DNA of 64,000 bases from Bacillus cereus group sp. RP43 (GCF_040459645.1 NZ_JARVHQ010000003.1:176331-240330), one strand, 5' to 3'; shown: positions 16,125-26,469, numbered from the stretch's first letter. Translations and numbers: made by a program. The notes: generated by a model from the letters alone, not told the origin.

Positions 16125-18335
16125 TCAGTCTATAACATTACGGATTTGAGTCATATGTTGTCCTCTTGCCGTATAGTTTAGACCTGTAATTTGTACACCC
16201 TTATCATCACCAATATGAATCATTTTCTGGTTCCCCATATAAATTGCAACGTGTCCTGGGTTTTCATAGAAGATGAGGTCTCCTGGTTGTGCATGATTGA
16301 TGTCTGGTACTTGTTTACCTTGTCCAACTTGAGCACCTGTCCAATCTCCAAGTTGCACACCTACACTTGTTCTAAAGACATACTGCGTAAATCCTGAGCA
16401 ATCTGAAGTGCCACCCGGTGGATTACGATCCCCTAATACATATCTCACTTTTCCTTGACCAAGCCATTTTTTTGCTTCTGCTAATACTTTTTGTCGTTTG
16501 TCATTCATCATAATAGGTGAACCACCAGATGATAGTCCTGGATTATCATTTTTCTTAAAGAATTTCATTGGATCCGTTGGTTGGTCGTTAATACGAATTT
16601 GGAAATCTAAATGAACAGCATAACCAGCCATATTAAGTAAACCAGTATCTTTATTATAGTTAGAACCGCCCATCTCCCCAATAATTTGTCCTTTTGTTAC
16701 CATGGTTCCTGGTGCAACTGATATTTTACTCAAGTGTAAGTAGCGAGATACAATGCCATTTCCATGGTCTACATAAACACCTAAACCACCACCATTTACA
16801 TTTCCTGTTTGGTTCGTTACAATACCAACTTCCATCGACCACACAGGGTCTCCAGCTTTTCCGGCGGTCATGGCCCCAATATCTACAGCGTTATGTTGTT
16901 TTCCACCACGAACCGCATCAAACGTATCTGTAATACGCCCTGATTTCGTTGGCCATTTCCAACTTTTATCAGACACCCATTCTCCATCCCCGGACGCTAC
17001 ACAACCTAAATCCTTGTAATACTTCAAAACTTTGGTAACGTACGTATAATCCCCATAACACGCTCCCACTTTGGTTCGGAAGTTATTAGGATCAGAACAA
17101 CCACCCGGATTTAAATGTGCCTTACTTCTTGAGAATTCAATGGCTGTTTCCTCTGAATAACCACCTTTTGCTAATGCATAGCTAATAAAACCACTCCCAA
17201 AATTATATGACTGTAAGGCGAGAGCGACGTCACCATTCGCTTGTCCTAGCACATCTTTAAATTCCTGTACTCCTGCTTCAATAGAAATATTCGGATCTGT
17301 AATACACCCCATTCGAGCATTTCCTTTTACACCTATACAAGATGGACTCAAGTCTCCATAATGTCCCTCTGATGCTTGCATCGGGTCATTTCCTGCTCCA
17401 GCTGATTCCTGCATCATTTGAGCTGCCAGAATACCAACATATTCAGCGACACCATGTTTTTCTGCCATCTCTTTAATTTTTGGAAGATAACCTGTTACTT
17501 TTTCATTGATATTAACAGGCTCTCCACCAGGACTAACAGAACCTACGCACATGCCCCCGATAAATCCACCAGTTGGGGCTAGATGTCCATACATTCCCTC
17601 TAACATCCCTGCAGCTAATATCTCACGCGCACGATCTTTTTGACTCTCACTAAATTTTGCAAGTTCCATCGCTTTCTCTAGCCCATGAGAAGAGGTTGTC
17701 ACCTTTTTACTACCACTAGCATTAATTTCATCTATTTTTTTCTTAAAATCTGTATCTCCCAATATCTTTTTTACATCTGGACCTGAAAAACTCTCTGATT
17801 TTGTTTTCTGCATCTCCTTCTTTTTCTTTTCGCATGGTCCATTCGGTCCTGCCTCACATACCTCTTTTTCCGTATATTCTTCATATTGGATATCCAAAAA
17901 ATATGAAATAGCATCATGTGGATCTTTACCAGTGAGATCATTATCATACCGCGCCATGTCAAAAGCGACAATCTCTTTCCAATCCACATTTAGAGCCATT
18001 GAAACTTCCATATACTTTTTCACTTGTTCTTCTGTTTTACTTTCATCATCGGTAAATGGTACAAAAGATGCTAAAATGACACACACCACAATAATCAGCG
18101 ACATAATGATAGCCGCAGGTAATCCAACCGCGGCTAATATTGACCCTACAATTTTAAGTGTTGCCTTTTTTAGCAGTTTGGCAGCAGCTTTCGCTGCCGC
18201 CCTTCCTGCTTTTCCTGCCAATTTTGCCATTTTCCCGCGAGCTTGCATCCCTTTTTTCTTGATAAAGTGAGACGCTACATCTTTTAAGGGATTGCTTTTT
18301 TTCTGTTCATTTGGATCGTTTGGGTTCTTACTCAT
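16125..18335 (-). CDS. type IV secretion cell-wall hydrolase with three catalytic domains (VirB1/PrgK-like)
   Basis: 736 residues. A basic N-terminus and one membrane helix (about 66-92) precede three peptidoglycan-cutting domains. First is a lysozyme/transglycosylase-like domain (about 280-445, catalytic glutamate in MMQESAG). Second is an M23 LytM-type metallopeptidase (about 460-595, zinc ligands in HNAVD and HLDFQ, plus YLHLS). Third is an NlpC/P60 cysteine peptidase (about 612-735, DCSGF cysteine 646 and GHVAIY histidine 695). All key residues seem present. It opens the wall for the conjugation channel. PrgK-type proteins also have several hydrolase domains. The stop overlaps nothing; the start overlaps the end of the VirB6-like gene by 4 bp. 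Confidence 0.9.
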   Translation of the reverse strand: MSKNPNDPNEQKKSNPLKDVASHFIKKKGMQARGKMAKLAGKAGRAAAKAAAKLLKKATLKIVGSILAAVGLPAAIIMSLIIVVCVILASFVPFTDDESKTEEQVKKYMEVSMALNVDWKEIVAFDMARYDNDLTGKDPHDAISYFLDIQYEEYTEKEVCEAGPNGPCEKKKKEMQKTKSESFSGPDVKKILGDTDFKKKIDEINASGSKKVTTSSHGLEKAMELAKFSESQKDRAREILAAGMLEGMYGHLAPTGGFIGGMCVGSVSPGGEPVNINEKVTGYLPKIKEMAEKHGVAEYVGILAAQMMQESAGAGNDPMQASEGHYGDLSPSCIGVKGNARMGCITDPNISIEAGVQEFKDVLGQANGDVALALQSYNFGSGFISYALAKGGYSEETAIEFSRSKAHLNPGGCSDPNNFRTKVGACYGDYTYVTKVLKYYKDLGCVASGDGEWVSDKSWKWPTKSGRITDTFDAVRGGKQHNAVDIGAMTAGKAGDPVWSMEVGIVTNQTGNVNGGGLGVYVDHGNGIVSRYLHLSKISVAPGTMVTKGQIIGEMGGSNYNKDTGLLNMAGYAVHLDFQIRINDQPTDPMKFFKKNDNPGLSSGGSPIMMNDKRQKVLAEAKKWLGQGKVRYVLGDRNPPGGTSDCSGFTQYVFRTSVGVQLGDWTGAQVGQGKQVPDINHAQPGDLIFYENPGHVAIYMGNQKMIHIGDDKGVQITGLNYTARGQHMTQIRNVID

Positions 18336-21300
18336 AGACTTGTCACACCATACTTTCCATGCTCATGATTTCGTCTTTTTCGTTGTGCTAAACGTGGATT
18401 TGGCGCAAATGGTATCAGATTTTGCGGATCATATTCTGATAAATTCAGGTGTGTCTCTGCACGTACGGTTTCGTCTTGTGTGTGTGTAACCAAAATTTCT
18501 TCTCTTGGTTTAATGCTACTATCTTTTACTTCACAATTTCTTTCAATTCTTTGGTTTGTTTGTAAACGTGTATCTCCTTTTCCAAATGGTGAGATACGTG
18601 AAACCGTACCATCTGTTGTAGTAGCTACCATATAACTACGGTCTCTTTCTACGACCATTTGTACATTCTTATATCCACCCTGGTCTAAATCGGACATGTA
18701 GAAATTCCCATTGTCTACTTTATGATTCACAGTGATTGGCGGTTCGCTCATTACTGGTTTTTGTTGTATTGGTCTTGGATTTTGATTTCCTACCAATTGA
18801 TTTGGATTTGCATTAATCGAGCGATTTATACTAATTTTCCCACCACTTGAATCTTGTATATATGCTGGAGAAGCTTTCATACCATTTCGGTACTGTGTCA
18901 ACTGCCCGTCTGCAATATTTAAATCTTGATATACCATTTGTCCGGAACGAATGCTACTATCTCCACTACCATAACGAGATACAACTTGTGTCATCCCACT
19001 GGAATCTTTTGCTTCAATCCATGACTTGTTATTCGTCGTAACTAAACGTACAGCCCCTTTGGCAACAGATTGCGTTCCTGTATGGTCTGTTGTTGTTGGT
19101 ACCATTCTCTGAATCTCTTGAATTTCTTTTGCTTCTGTTTGAACAGCTTTGTTATACAGATTATACTTACTTACCGTACGTGAAGCTGCTTGATAAGCAC
19201 CAGCGCCACCAATAACGCCCGCTGCATAACTGAGTCCTTTTGTTACATTGTAATGGCGTTCTGCTGCGTTACCTCCTAACGAAGTATGAACAGCAGCTGC
19301 AGTTCCACTCATCACTCTTTGTACTACATTTCCACCCGCTTGCTGAACAGCATCTGACGCATTAAAGTATGCTTTTGATACGTTTTCTAATCCTTGTATA
19401 TGCGCAAGGTGTTTGGCACCTTCCATCATACTTATACCTACCATCTTACTTTGCTGTGTCATACGTCCCACTGCTGAAGTTGGTATAGTCATTTTCCCTG
19501 CACTTTGCGAAATACTTGCTACACTAGCTGTTGCATCTGCATACGAACGTTCAATCTCACGTACCGAAAGGTTACCAGCTTGTGCCAGGCTTGCTTGCGT
19601 TTGCGTAGCTGCATACACATCTTTATTGATCGCACCACCTGTCGCGACACCATGAGATCTAACTCCTTGAATAGAACTTATAATCCCTGAACTTACTTGT
19701 TGGCTCACCGTTCCAAGAGTTGCATGATTTTGTAGACCCTTCGTTAATTCAGAAGCAAAGGCACCTTTATTTATATAAGATTGTGTATGCAAACTCTTAC
19801 CACCTGCATCTTTTGCTTGCACAGGCATCGCTCCTGATTGTACCGCTGCTTGCTGAGCGATTGTTTTAAATTCATTTCCTTTTTCATTCAAGTGTGCCTG
19901 CCACGCTTCTAATTTTTGCTTTGGATACATAGTTGGAGACAAGTTTTTCATAAAGTTTTCTTTGTTCTCTGCTGCATACCCTTGTTTAAAGGACTCTGTA
20001 GAAGCTTGTACCAGGTTCCCAACATTACTTACTTCTTTTGATTGCTGATTTCCGTACCCATTTGTTAAACTATGTGTTTTCACTCCATTTACCGCTTTTT
20101 GAATACCTGCTGCACTAGATACACCTATTGCATTTATATTTGGATTGCTTTGTAATTGATGCGATAACTGAGAAGCAAAAGCTTCCTTATTGGCATAACT
20201 AGTCCCATCTTTTTGTTGCACAATCCCCGCTTGTTCGGCAGCTTTCTGTGCATGATTTTCGAACCCTTGTACTTTGTGACCTAAATGCTTGTTCCATGCC
20301 GCTTCTTTTTCTTGTTGTGGTACATCTGCAGGAAATTGCTTCATGAATTCAGCCTTATGATCTGCACTATACGCCTTTTTAAATGCAGCAGTAGAAGCAC
20401 CGACAAGAGCACCAACCTGTCCCATGTTTTTATGGCCACTCTCTAACGTTTCTCCTTTTACATCCTCAACTGCTTTTCCGACTTTTCCTAATGCAAGTTG
20501 AGAAGCAAAAGCATCTTTATTCACATAGGACTTATCAAACAAGTTATTTCCTTGCTTATTTGGATTGCTTTGTAATTGTTGTGATAACTGAGAAGCAAAA
20601 GCTTCCTTATTGGCATAGCTAGTCCCATCTTTTTGTTGTACAATCCCTGATTGTTCGGCAGCTTTCTGTGCATGATTTTTAAATCCTTGGACTTCCTGAC
20701 TCAAATGCTTGTTCCATGCCGCCTCTTTTTCTTGTTGTGGTACACCTGCAGAAAATTGCTTCATAAATCCAGCCTTATGATCTGCAGCATACGCCTTTTT
20801 AAATGCAGCAGTGGACGCCCCAACAAGAGAGTCTACTTGTCCCATGTTTTGATGACCACCTTCTAGTGTTTCTCCCTTTACCCCTTCAACTGTTTTTCCA
20901 AGTGCAAGTTGAGAGGCAAATGTATCACCAGGCATAGCCCCCGCTTTTATTGCCGCTTGTTCTGCATGATTTCTAAACCCTTGTACTTTTGAATTAAGAT
21001 GGCCGTTCCATTTTTTCTCTTTTTCTTCCGCCGACATATTTTCTGGCAGTTGACTCATAAACGCATCTTTATGATCTGCCTCATATCCCTTTTGGAATGC
21101 GTTAGTCGCAGCATTGACTAAATCTCTAGCATTTCCATATGGTGTAGCGTTTTTCTTCATATTTTGCAAATCTTGTTTACGCTGATTATTGAAATGAGAC
21201 ATTTGATCGCTATTTGTTTTCGCTACTTTTTTAGCAATCTCTGCATCAGAAGCACCAGGGAATGCTTGTTTTAATCGACTAGCAACTGCAGAATCCGAAT

Positions 21301-22669
21301 TATCTGCTTTCCAAGATTCAAAATCTTTTGTAGCTAAATCCTGTGCAATATCTTCATCCGTTAGTTCTGGATAAGATTCACTATTTAACCCATTATAAGT
21401 GTCTGTACCCTTCTTCACACTTGAACCAATATGTTTTCCTAAGGCTACAGCTCCTTCTCCTACTGTAGCAGCAGATCTTCCAGCAACCGCACCAGTAAAT
21501 CCGCCCGCTTTACTGCCAGCCAATGTCCCTATTGCCATTCCTTCTGGTCCAAACCCAGCTCCTGTTGCCATACCTGCAAATCCACCAGCCGCTTTACCAA
21601 TTGAACTTCCAATTTGCCCTGCTTTTAACATGCGAGCTGCACGAGATGTTGTACCTACATCTGTCCCTAAATTTGCTCCTAATGCATTTTTCAGGTTATC
21701 AGCATCTTCTTTTTTATCTTGCTCTCCATCTTTACTTCCTCCTGTTTTCTCATTATTACTACGATGGTCATCACGTATTCCCTTAACAATTCCTGCCATA
21801 CTTGCTAAGGCACCCATTCCAAGCATTGTGCCTGCTCGATTTACTGCTCCCACCGTATTTGTACTTAAACCAATAAAACTTTTTACAATCTCACCTATAG
21901 GAATAAACATAGCAAATAAGATTAATTTAATAATAGTGTTATCTGATTTACCTACTAGCACAAAAATGAGCCATATGGTAATCGCATGGATACCTTGAAT
22001 GAGTACTGTACCAACAAACTCTCGGATCCAATATAGTGTTTGTTGTTTCTTTTGCGGGAATAACCACATACCAACCATAATCGGTCCCATTAACATCAAA
22101 ATATAAAGAGATACAGCCCGCATTAAGTAGAAGAAGTTTGCCCAAAGTGATAATCCAACTTCTATCAACATCGCGAAAATTCGAAATAAATAATCATCCT
22201 TATTTTTATCCATAGACAATTCAGCAATTGTCTGACCTGGTTTAAAAATGTCTAGTGAATGTTCTCCTATTGCTCTTTTAAACTCTGATGTTACCCAACT
22301 ATTAATATCAAATACAAAGTTATAAAAGAAATCTAAATGCCATATACAAATGGAAACAATCAATAAATCCTTCGTATATTCAATGATATATGTTCGATTC
22401 GTTGGATTAATGGCAGCTGCTGAATACTTAGCCCCTGCAAATACAACACTGACTAAGACTAAAAAGGCTGCAAATTTAAACATGACTGGTAATCCTGAAT
22501 TTAATACATCTCCAGCCGTCCCCTCTTTAAATAAAAAAGCTAATTTTGTACTATCCCCACCAAAAATTAAATCGGGGATAGAATCAATTAATAAGTAGAT
22601 TGGAGAAAGAAAGGTCTTGACCATAGAAACTATTAAGCCGCCGACCCATCCTATTATCTTATCAAGCAT
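18332..22669 (-). CDS. VirB6/PrgH-like channel protein with a very long repetitive tail
   Basis: 1445 residues. The first ~300 residues hold the VirB6-type set of membrane helices (GGLIVSMVKTFLSPIYLLID, FKFAAFLVLVSVVFAGAKY, FFYLMRAVSLYILMLMGPIM, IKLILFAMFIPIGEIV). The remaining ~1100 residues are hydrophilic: a Gly/Ala-rich stretch (340-400), then four degenerate copies of a ~110-140-residue helical module with the pattern FKxxYxxxxKxxFM...AWNxHL...FxxHAxxAA. A Ser/Ala-rich region and a cysteine-poor tail follow. The first part sits in the membrane as the channel; the tail may face the cytoplasm or the partner cell. The final codons overlap the hydrolase start. Confidence 0.8.
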   Translation of the reverse strand: MLDKIIGWVGGLIVSMVKTFLSPIYLLIDSIPDLIFGGDSTKLAFLFKEGTAGDVLNSGLPVMFKFAAFLVLVSVVFAGAKYSAAAINPTNRTYIIEYTKDLLIVSICIWHLDFFYNFVFDINSWVTSEFKRAIGEHSLDIFKPGQTIAELSMDKNKDDYLFRIFAMLIEVGLSLWANFFYLMRAVSLYILMLMGPIMVGMWLFPQKKQQTLYWIREFVGTVLIQGIHAITIWLIFVLVGKSDNTIIKLILFAMFIPIGEIVKSFIGLSTNTVGAVNRAGTMLGMGALASMAGIVKGIRDDHRSNNEKTGGSKDGEQDKKEDADNLKNALGANLGTDVGTTSRAARMLKAGQIGSSIGKAAGGFAGMATGAGFGPEGMAIGTLAGSKAGGFTGAVAGRSAATVGEGAVALGKHIGSSVKKGTDTYNGLNSESYPELTDEDIAQDLATKDFESWKADNSDSAVASRLKQAFPGASDAEIAKKVAKTNSDQMSHFNNQRKQDLQNMKKNATPYGNARDLVNAATNAFQKGYEADHKDAFMSQLPENMSAEEKEKKWNGHLNSKVQGFRNHAEQAAIKAGAMPGDTFASQLALGKTVEGVKGETLEGGHQNMGQVDSLVGASTAAFKKAYAADHKAGFMKQFSAGVPQQEKEAAWNKHLSQEVQGFKNHAQKAAEQSGIVQQKDGTSYANKEAFASQLSQQLQSNPNKQGNNLFDKSYVNKDAFASQLALGKVGKAVEDVKGETLESGHKNMGQVGALVGASTAAFKKAYSADHKAEFMKQFPADVPQQEKEAAWNKHLGHKVQGFENHAQKAAEQAGIVQQKDGTSYANKEAFASQLSHQLQSNPNINAIGVSSAAGIQKAVNGVKTHSLTNGYGNQQSKEVSNVGNLVQASTESFKQGYAAENKENFMKNLSPTMYPKQKLEAWQAHLNEKGNEFKTIAQQAAVQSGAMPVQAKDAGGKSLHTQSYINKGAFASELTKGLQNHATLGTVSQQVSSGIISSIQGVRSHGVATGGAINKDVYAATQTQASLAQAGNLSVREIERSYADATASVASISQSAGKMTIPTSAVGRMTQQSKMVGISMMEGAKHLAHIQGLENVSKAYFNASDAVQQAGGNVVQRVMSGTAAAVHTSLGGNAAERHYNVTKGLSYAAGVIGGAGAYQAASRTVSKYNLYNKAVQTEAKEIQEIQRMVPTTTDHTGTQSVAKGAVRLVTTNNKSWIEAKDSSGMTQVVSRYGSGDSSIRSGQMVYQDLNIADGQLTQYRNGMKASPAYIQDSSGGKISINRSINANPNQLVGNQNPRPIQQKPVMSEPPITVNHKVDNGNFYMSDLDQGGYKNVQMVVERDRSYMVATTTDGTVSRISPFGKGDTRLQTNQRIERNCEVKDSSIKPREEILVTHTQDETVRAETHLNLSEYDPQNLIPFAPNPRLAQRKRRNHEHGKYGVTSL

Positions 22670-22699
22670 AATTTCACCTTCCTTATCTCTGGTACGCTA

Positions 22700-24799
22700 T
22701 TACCCTGCGTATCCTTGTACTTTCTTCATATTATTTAAAAGCTCTTGTAGTACGGCTTCATTTGATTCAATAAACATCATTTCTTTGTCTGATGGATCTG
22801 TTTGAATCCAAACTGAACTATCTCCTACACGGAAGATTCCTTCTCCTTTTCCTGGGTTGTTTAGAATAATATCAAGCTCCCCAGCCGTTAAGTTAAAGTT
22901 CTCTTGGATTTTTTTCTTATCAATCTTATTTTGCTCTAAGAAGAAATAAGAGAAAGTAGATTGCAAGATACCGCGCGCTTTTACATTTTCTAAAATACGA
23001 ACAAAGTCCTGACTTGCCCAACACATGCCGGCATTTCTTTTACGTGAACGACGTGCTACTTTTTCTAAGAAGTTAACCGTCTGTTCATAATCGATAAACT
23101 GCCACATTTCATCCACATATAATACTTTTCGCTTAATAGCGTGTTCAGGACTCTTAATCCAATGCTCCCAAATATAGTTCAAAATAACGTGGAAGGCGAT
23201 TGGTTTTAAAAATCCTTCCTCTAAATGACTAATGTTGAAATTAACAACACGTGACTCATTTAACTGCGTTTCTACACCACGGCCAAAATGACTTTGTCCA
23301 TCAAATAATGGCTTTGAACCATCACGTAGGAATGGACGAATCGCCGCAATTAACTCTTCCGCTTTCACATCGTCTCCATGATGTTCTACTATTACATCGT
23401 AGATTTCTTTTAACTCTGGCTCTGGCTTTCTCACTTGGGACTGAATTAATTGTCCATCCACTTTTTTCACTTCATCTGTATATAAAGATGAAGGGTGTGA
23501 GGTAATACCATGTTTATCAAACACTTCACGGATTGCATCTTCCAGCATCGTACGCTGGAATACATTTAATCCTGGTTGATCAAAATCTTGTCCACGAATA
23601 ATAATGTCAAAGAATCCTAGTATTTCATTAATTTTCTCTAAAATAGGTACAAATCTTACATACTTCACGCCATCACGCTCTATGAGTTCTTTCTTATCGT
23701 ATTGTTCAAGCGCTTCTAGTTCTTCATCTTTATCTGTAATCTGAAGTTCTGTTACCGCGATTGCACAAGGGTTAATAATGATATTACTTTCTGGTGAAAT
23801 ATTTAAGTTAATACCACCTAGACGTTTTGTAATTTTTACGAATTCGCCCTCTGAATCGATAATCATTGCATGTGTATCTGCAAGTGACGTTTCACGTGCT
23901 AACTTCATCTTTAAAAGTAAACTTTTCCCGGAACCTGAGATCCCCGTCACACCAATGTTATAATTTGGTGGGCGATAATCTGCATTCCCGAACGAATTTA
24001 AAAATTCTATTTGTCCAGTAATTTTGTTCTTTCCTATTGGTATACCACCATTAAATCTTCCGGATCCTGACACAAACGGGGCAAATGTACACAAGGCACG
24101 TCTATCGATATTTCGGTATGTATCTTGCAAAGTGTTTGGTGCACCTAGTGGCATAACAGCTTTCAAACCACTTTTCACACGATTCCAAGTACTTGCTATC
24201 TTAAAGTGTGATGCTTGCATTTCATCCTCAAGATACTCACATAAAACGTCTAATTCTTTCTTTGATTCTGCATACGCAACAGCCATCGTACTCACCATAT
24301 AGGAGTCATTCTCATTAAATTGAATTTCATCCATTAAATTGTTTGTATCTTGAATTTTTGCATCTAAGTCTTTTTCTTGATCAATGTTTCCTCGTGTGCG
24401 TTGGAAAGAAAGGTTTGAACGTAGCATCGTTAGCTGCATATCTAACGATCGCATCGCCTTCGCTTTTGGCTCTTTATGAATATCAATCATGACATCGACT
24501 TCCCCAGCTGAAGTTAACATGTTCAACCAATTGGTTTGCATCATACGAGGGTATCCATCACGTGGAATGTAAAACGGACGGAAGAAGGTATTACTTCCTA
24601 AAGACTGCTTAATCACCCCATAGTCTTCTGCATCAATTTTCATGCCTTCTGGGGCAATGACATCAAACACGGTTGTTTGATTATCTAATTGAGTGGGTAC
24701 CTCTTCTTGCTCCTGCTCTTCCTCCTCTAGCTCTAATTCATCTGTTTTTTCTGCTTCTAATTTCTTTTTTTCTTTTTTCTTTTTTCCAAACAACTTCAT
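22700..24799 (-). CDS. VirB4-like conjugation ATPase
   Basis: 699 residues with a strongly charged N-terminus (KKKKEKKKLEAEK and glutamate runs). Walker A is GISGSGKS (286-293); Walker B is VLYVDEMWQF (about 559-568). The ASQDFVRI and LEQNKID segments are typical of the VirB4/TraE (PrgJ, TcpF) family. It powers assembly of the secretion channel at the inner face of the membrane. Only 2 bp separate it from the upstream TrsD-like gene, whose product resembles the N-terminal domain of longer VirB4 proteins. Catalytic residues intact. Confidence 0.92.
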   Translation of the reverse strand: MKLFGKKKKEKKKLEAEKTDELELEEEEQEQEEVPTQLDNQTTVFDVIAPEGMKIDAEDYGVIKQSLGSNTFFRPFYIPRDGYPRMMQTNWLNMLTSAGEVDVMIDIHKEPKAKAMRSLDMQLTMLRSNLSFQRTRGNIDQEKDLDAKIQDTNNLMDEIQFNENDSYMVSTMAVAYAESKKELDVLCEYLEDEMQASHFKIASTWNRVKSGLKAVMPLGAPNTLQDTYRNIDRRALCTFAPFVSGSGRFNGGIPIGKNKITGQIEFLNSFGNADYRPPNYNIGVTGISGSGKSLLLKMKLARETSLADTHAMIIDSEGEFVKITKRLGGINLNISPESNIIINPCAIAVTELQITDKDEELEALEQYDKKELIERDGVKYVRFVPILEKINEILGFFDIIIRGQDFDQPGLNVFQRTMLEDAIREVFDKHGITSHPSSLYTDEVKKVDGQLIQSQVRKPEPELKEIYDVIVEHHGDDVKAEELIAAIRPFLRDGSKPLFDGQSHFGRGVETQLNESRVVNFNISHLEEGFLKPIAFHVILNYIWEHWIKSPEHAIKRKVLYVDEMWQFIDYEQTVNFLEKVARRSRKRNAGMCWASQDFVRILENVKARGILQSTFSYFFLEQNKIDKKKIQENFNLTAGELDIILNNPGKGEGIFRVGDSSVWIQTDPSDKEMMFIESNEAVLQELLNNMKKVQGYAG

Positions 24800-24801
24800 A
24801 T

Positions 24802-25716
24802 TTACGCCACCCCATTATTTGATTTTTCAGCTTTTTCTTCTGCTAGAACTTTCTTTATTAACTCTAGTTTTCTCTCATTTGTTTCACCTGTTGAATACAG
24901 AGAGAAGTTTTCATTTTCAATTAAATCTTGGAAACGTGCTTTCACAGCTTTACGACGATTAAACGCTACGTATAAAAGTTCTATCAATTTATCTTTCGTT
25001 AACATTTCTACATTAATTTTTGCTTTTGATAATAAATTTCGCGAAGCATTATAACGACGATATAATTCGTTAAACGCTTTATCTACAATCTTTTCTTCCA
25101 ATTCTTCCTCTGTATCAGCTGTAATCGTACTAATATCCACCTTGTATGGGTAAATTAAATAACGTTTTTGCTCATATCGAGGCTGCGAACGTTGCCAGTA
25201 CTCTAAGTTATCGATAACTTCTTGACCATATAGTATTGTCTCTGGTGTAAGGTCCTTCGCACCTTTCATCGTTTCTGTCATTTTTCGTACAGGATCTGTT
25301 AAATCTACAAACTTACTTTGAATATATACTTTTGTATTAAACTCTAATGTGGTTAACCATGATTCAATTTTGATATCAATCGCTTCTTGTTCCATATTGG
25401 AGAGTAAGTAATAATTAACTGGATGCGCTTCCGCAATCAAGACAAATGTGTCATCATGATAACGAATCATATGATTATCAATTTCCTTAATGTCTTCTAC
25501 AAAAGCGCTAAAGAAATCAACATTATCCTCATCAACTTCTGATTCAGCAGGCATATTCTTTTTATTTTTCTTTCCACCTTTTTCAGCAGTGTGTTTCTCT
25601 ACTCCGCCTTGCTTTTTCCCCTTTTTCTTAGACCCAAACAGCGGTTTTCCGTTCATTTTCCGATAAAAGAAAAATCCTACAATGGCTATCGCCGCAAAAT
25701 ATATCATTTCTAACAT
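24802..25716 (-). CDS. TrsD/TraD-like conjugation protein
   Basis: 304 residues: one N-terminal membrane helix (IYFAAIAIVGFFFYRKM), a lysine-rich linker, then a soluble domain (residues ~75-300) with DDTFVLIAEAHPVNYYLLS and LEFNTKVYIQSKFVDL. This resembles the N-terminal domain of VirB4 proteins. In Gram-positive systems such as pSK41/pGO1 a separate TrsD/TraD protein occupies this place between the PrgI-like and VirB4 genes. It probably forms part of the inner-membrane platform. Assignment rests on gene order and topology. Adjacent genes abut with no gap. Confidence 0.65.
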   Translation of the reverse strand: MLEMIYFAAIAIVGFFFYRKMNGKPLFGSKKKGKKQGGVEKHTAEKGGKKNKKNMPAESEVDEDNVDFFSAFVEDIKEIDNHMIRYHDDTFVLIAEAHPVNYYLLSNMEQEAIDIKIESWLTTLEFNTKVYIQSKFVDLTDPVRKMTETMKGAKDLTPETILYGQEVIDNLEYWQRSQPRYEQKRYLIYPYKVDISTITADTEEELEEKIVDKAFNELYRRYNASRNLLSKAKINVEMLTKDKLIELLYVAFNRRKAVKARFQDLIENENFSLYSTGETNERKLELIKKVLAEEKAEKSNNGVA

Positions 25717-26067
25717 TTATAAATTCTCCTTTGCCCATGTAGTTGGCTCGTACCCTTTTCTCCACTTGCCTTTTTCAGAACGGCTACGCATTTTGATAAG
25801 TAAAAACTTATCTAGATACATGTGTTGTTTTTCTTTATAAATAAAAGCAAAAGCTATTACACCTACTACCGTTGGTATTGCTAAAATTAAGCAAATAAAA
25901 AATGCTACCACCGCATCAATAGGTGCAAATAGCCGCCATAAGAATGGTACATATAAATAAAGAGATGCTCCGCCACCTAACAGATAAATCAATTGGCGTT
26001 TACTCAATACACCTAACAGTGTTTTTTGTTCCGAGGTCATATCAACAGGAACGGTTACTTTTCTCAT
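25717..26067 (-). CDS. PrgI family conjugation protein
   Basis: 116 residues: start KVTVPVDMTSEQKTLLGVLS, two membrane helices (about 30-48 and 53-77) and the C-terminal FLLIKMRSRSEKGKWRKGYEP. This order is that of PrgI/TcpE-type proteins, VirB3-like small membrane subunits encoded just before the VirB4 gene. AGGAGG-like sequence precedes the ATG. It anchors the VirB4 ATPase at the membrane (known for the family). The stop and the next start are one base apart. Confidence 0.85.
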   Translation of the reverse strand: MRKVTVPVDMTSEQKTLLGVLSKRQLIYLLGGGASLYLYVPFLWRLFAPIDAVVAFFICLILAIPTVVGVIAFAFIYKEKQHMYLDKFLLIKMRSRSEKGKWRKGYEPTTWAKENL

Positions 26068-26133
26068 TTTGTTTCCTCCCTTGTATAAGAGAAGCTCTCC
26101 CCAAATAGAGGAGAGCTTTTACAAACTCTTATG

Positions 26134-26469
26134 TTAGATTGTTGTAACCCAAGCAGCGATGTCATATGCTTTGATCATGACAAAACCACCAATTGCGGCA
26201 CAAGCAAGTCCAAGCATAGCTTGCGTACGATTCTCAGGGTTTTTACCTTGTGCTCCAGATAGTTTAATAGCTGCAAATACAACGCAAGCTGCCACCCAAA
26301 TTCCCCCAAAACCAATTAAGGTTTTCACCAAAGTGTTCATGCTTTTTTGGACGGTTTCAGCATTGGCACCACTGCCACTACCACCAAGACCTTTCGTAAA
26401 GCTACTTTTTGCCAGTAAGAAATCTCCTACTGATGTTGTCATAAGTTTTGCAGACAACCAATTCAACAT
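26134..26469 (-). CDS. VirB2/TrbC-like small membrane subunit
   Basis: I start at the ATG at 26469, which has CGGAGGTGCAGG upstream. Earlier codons of the frame lie in the leader terminator. The 111-residue product has a linker with GLGGSGSGAN and two hydrophobic helices (LIGFGGIWVAACVVFAAIKL and LGLACAAIGGFVMI) joined by SGAQGKNPENR. This is the topology of VirB2 pilins and their Gram-positive counterparts (PrgF-like). It is the first gene of the secretion operon. Whether it forms a filament or only a channel subunit cannot be seen. Confidence 0.7.
   Translation of the reverse strand: MLNWLSAKLMTTSVGDFLLAKSSFTKGLGGSGSGANAETVQKSMNTLVKTLIGFGGIWVAACVVFAAIKLSGAQGKNPENRTQAMLGLACAAIGGFVMIKAYDIAAWVTTI

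Noticed and set aside
21399..21998. 199-codon plus-strand frame opposite the VirB6-like gene
   Set aside because: Shadow of the Gly/Ala-rich stretch on the coding strand; Pro/Ala-rich product and no start signal.
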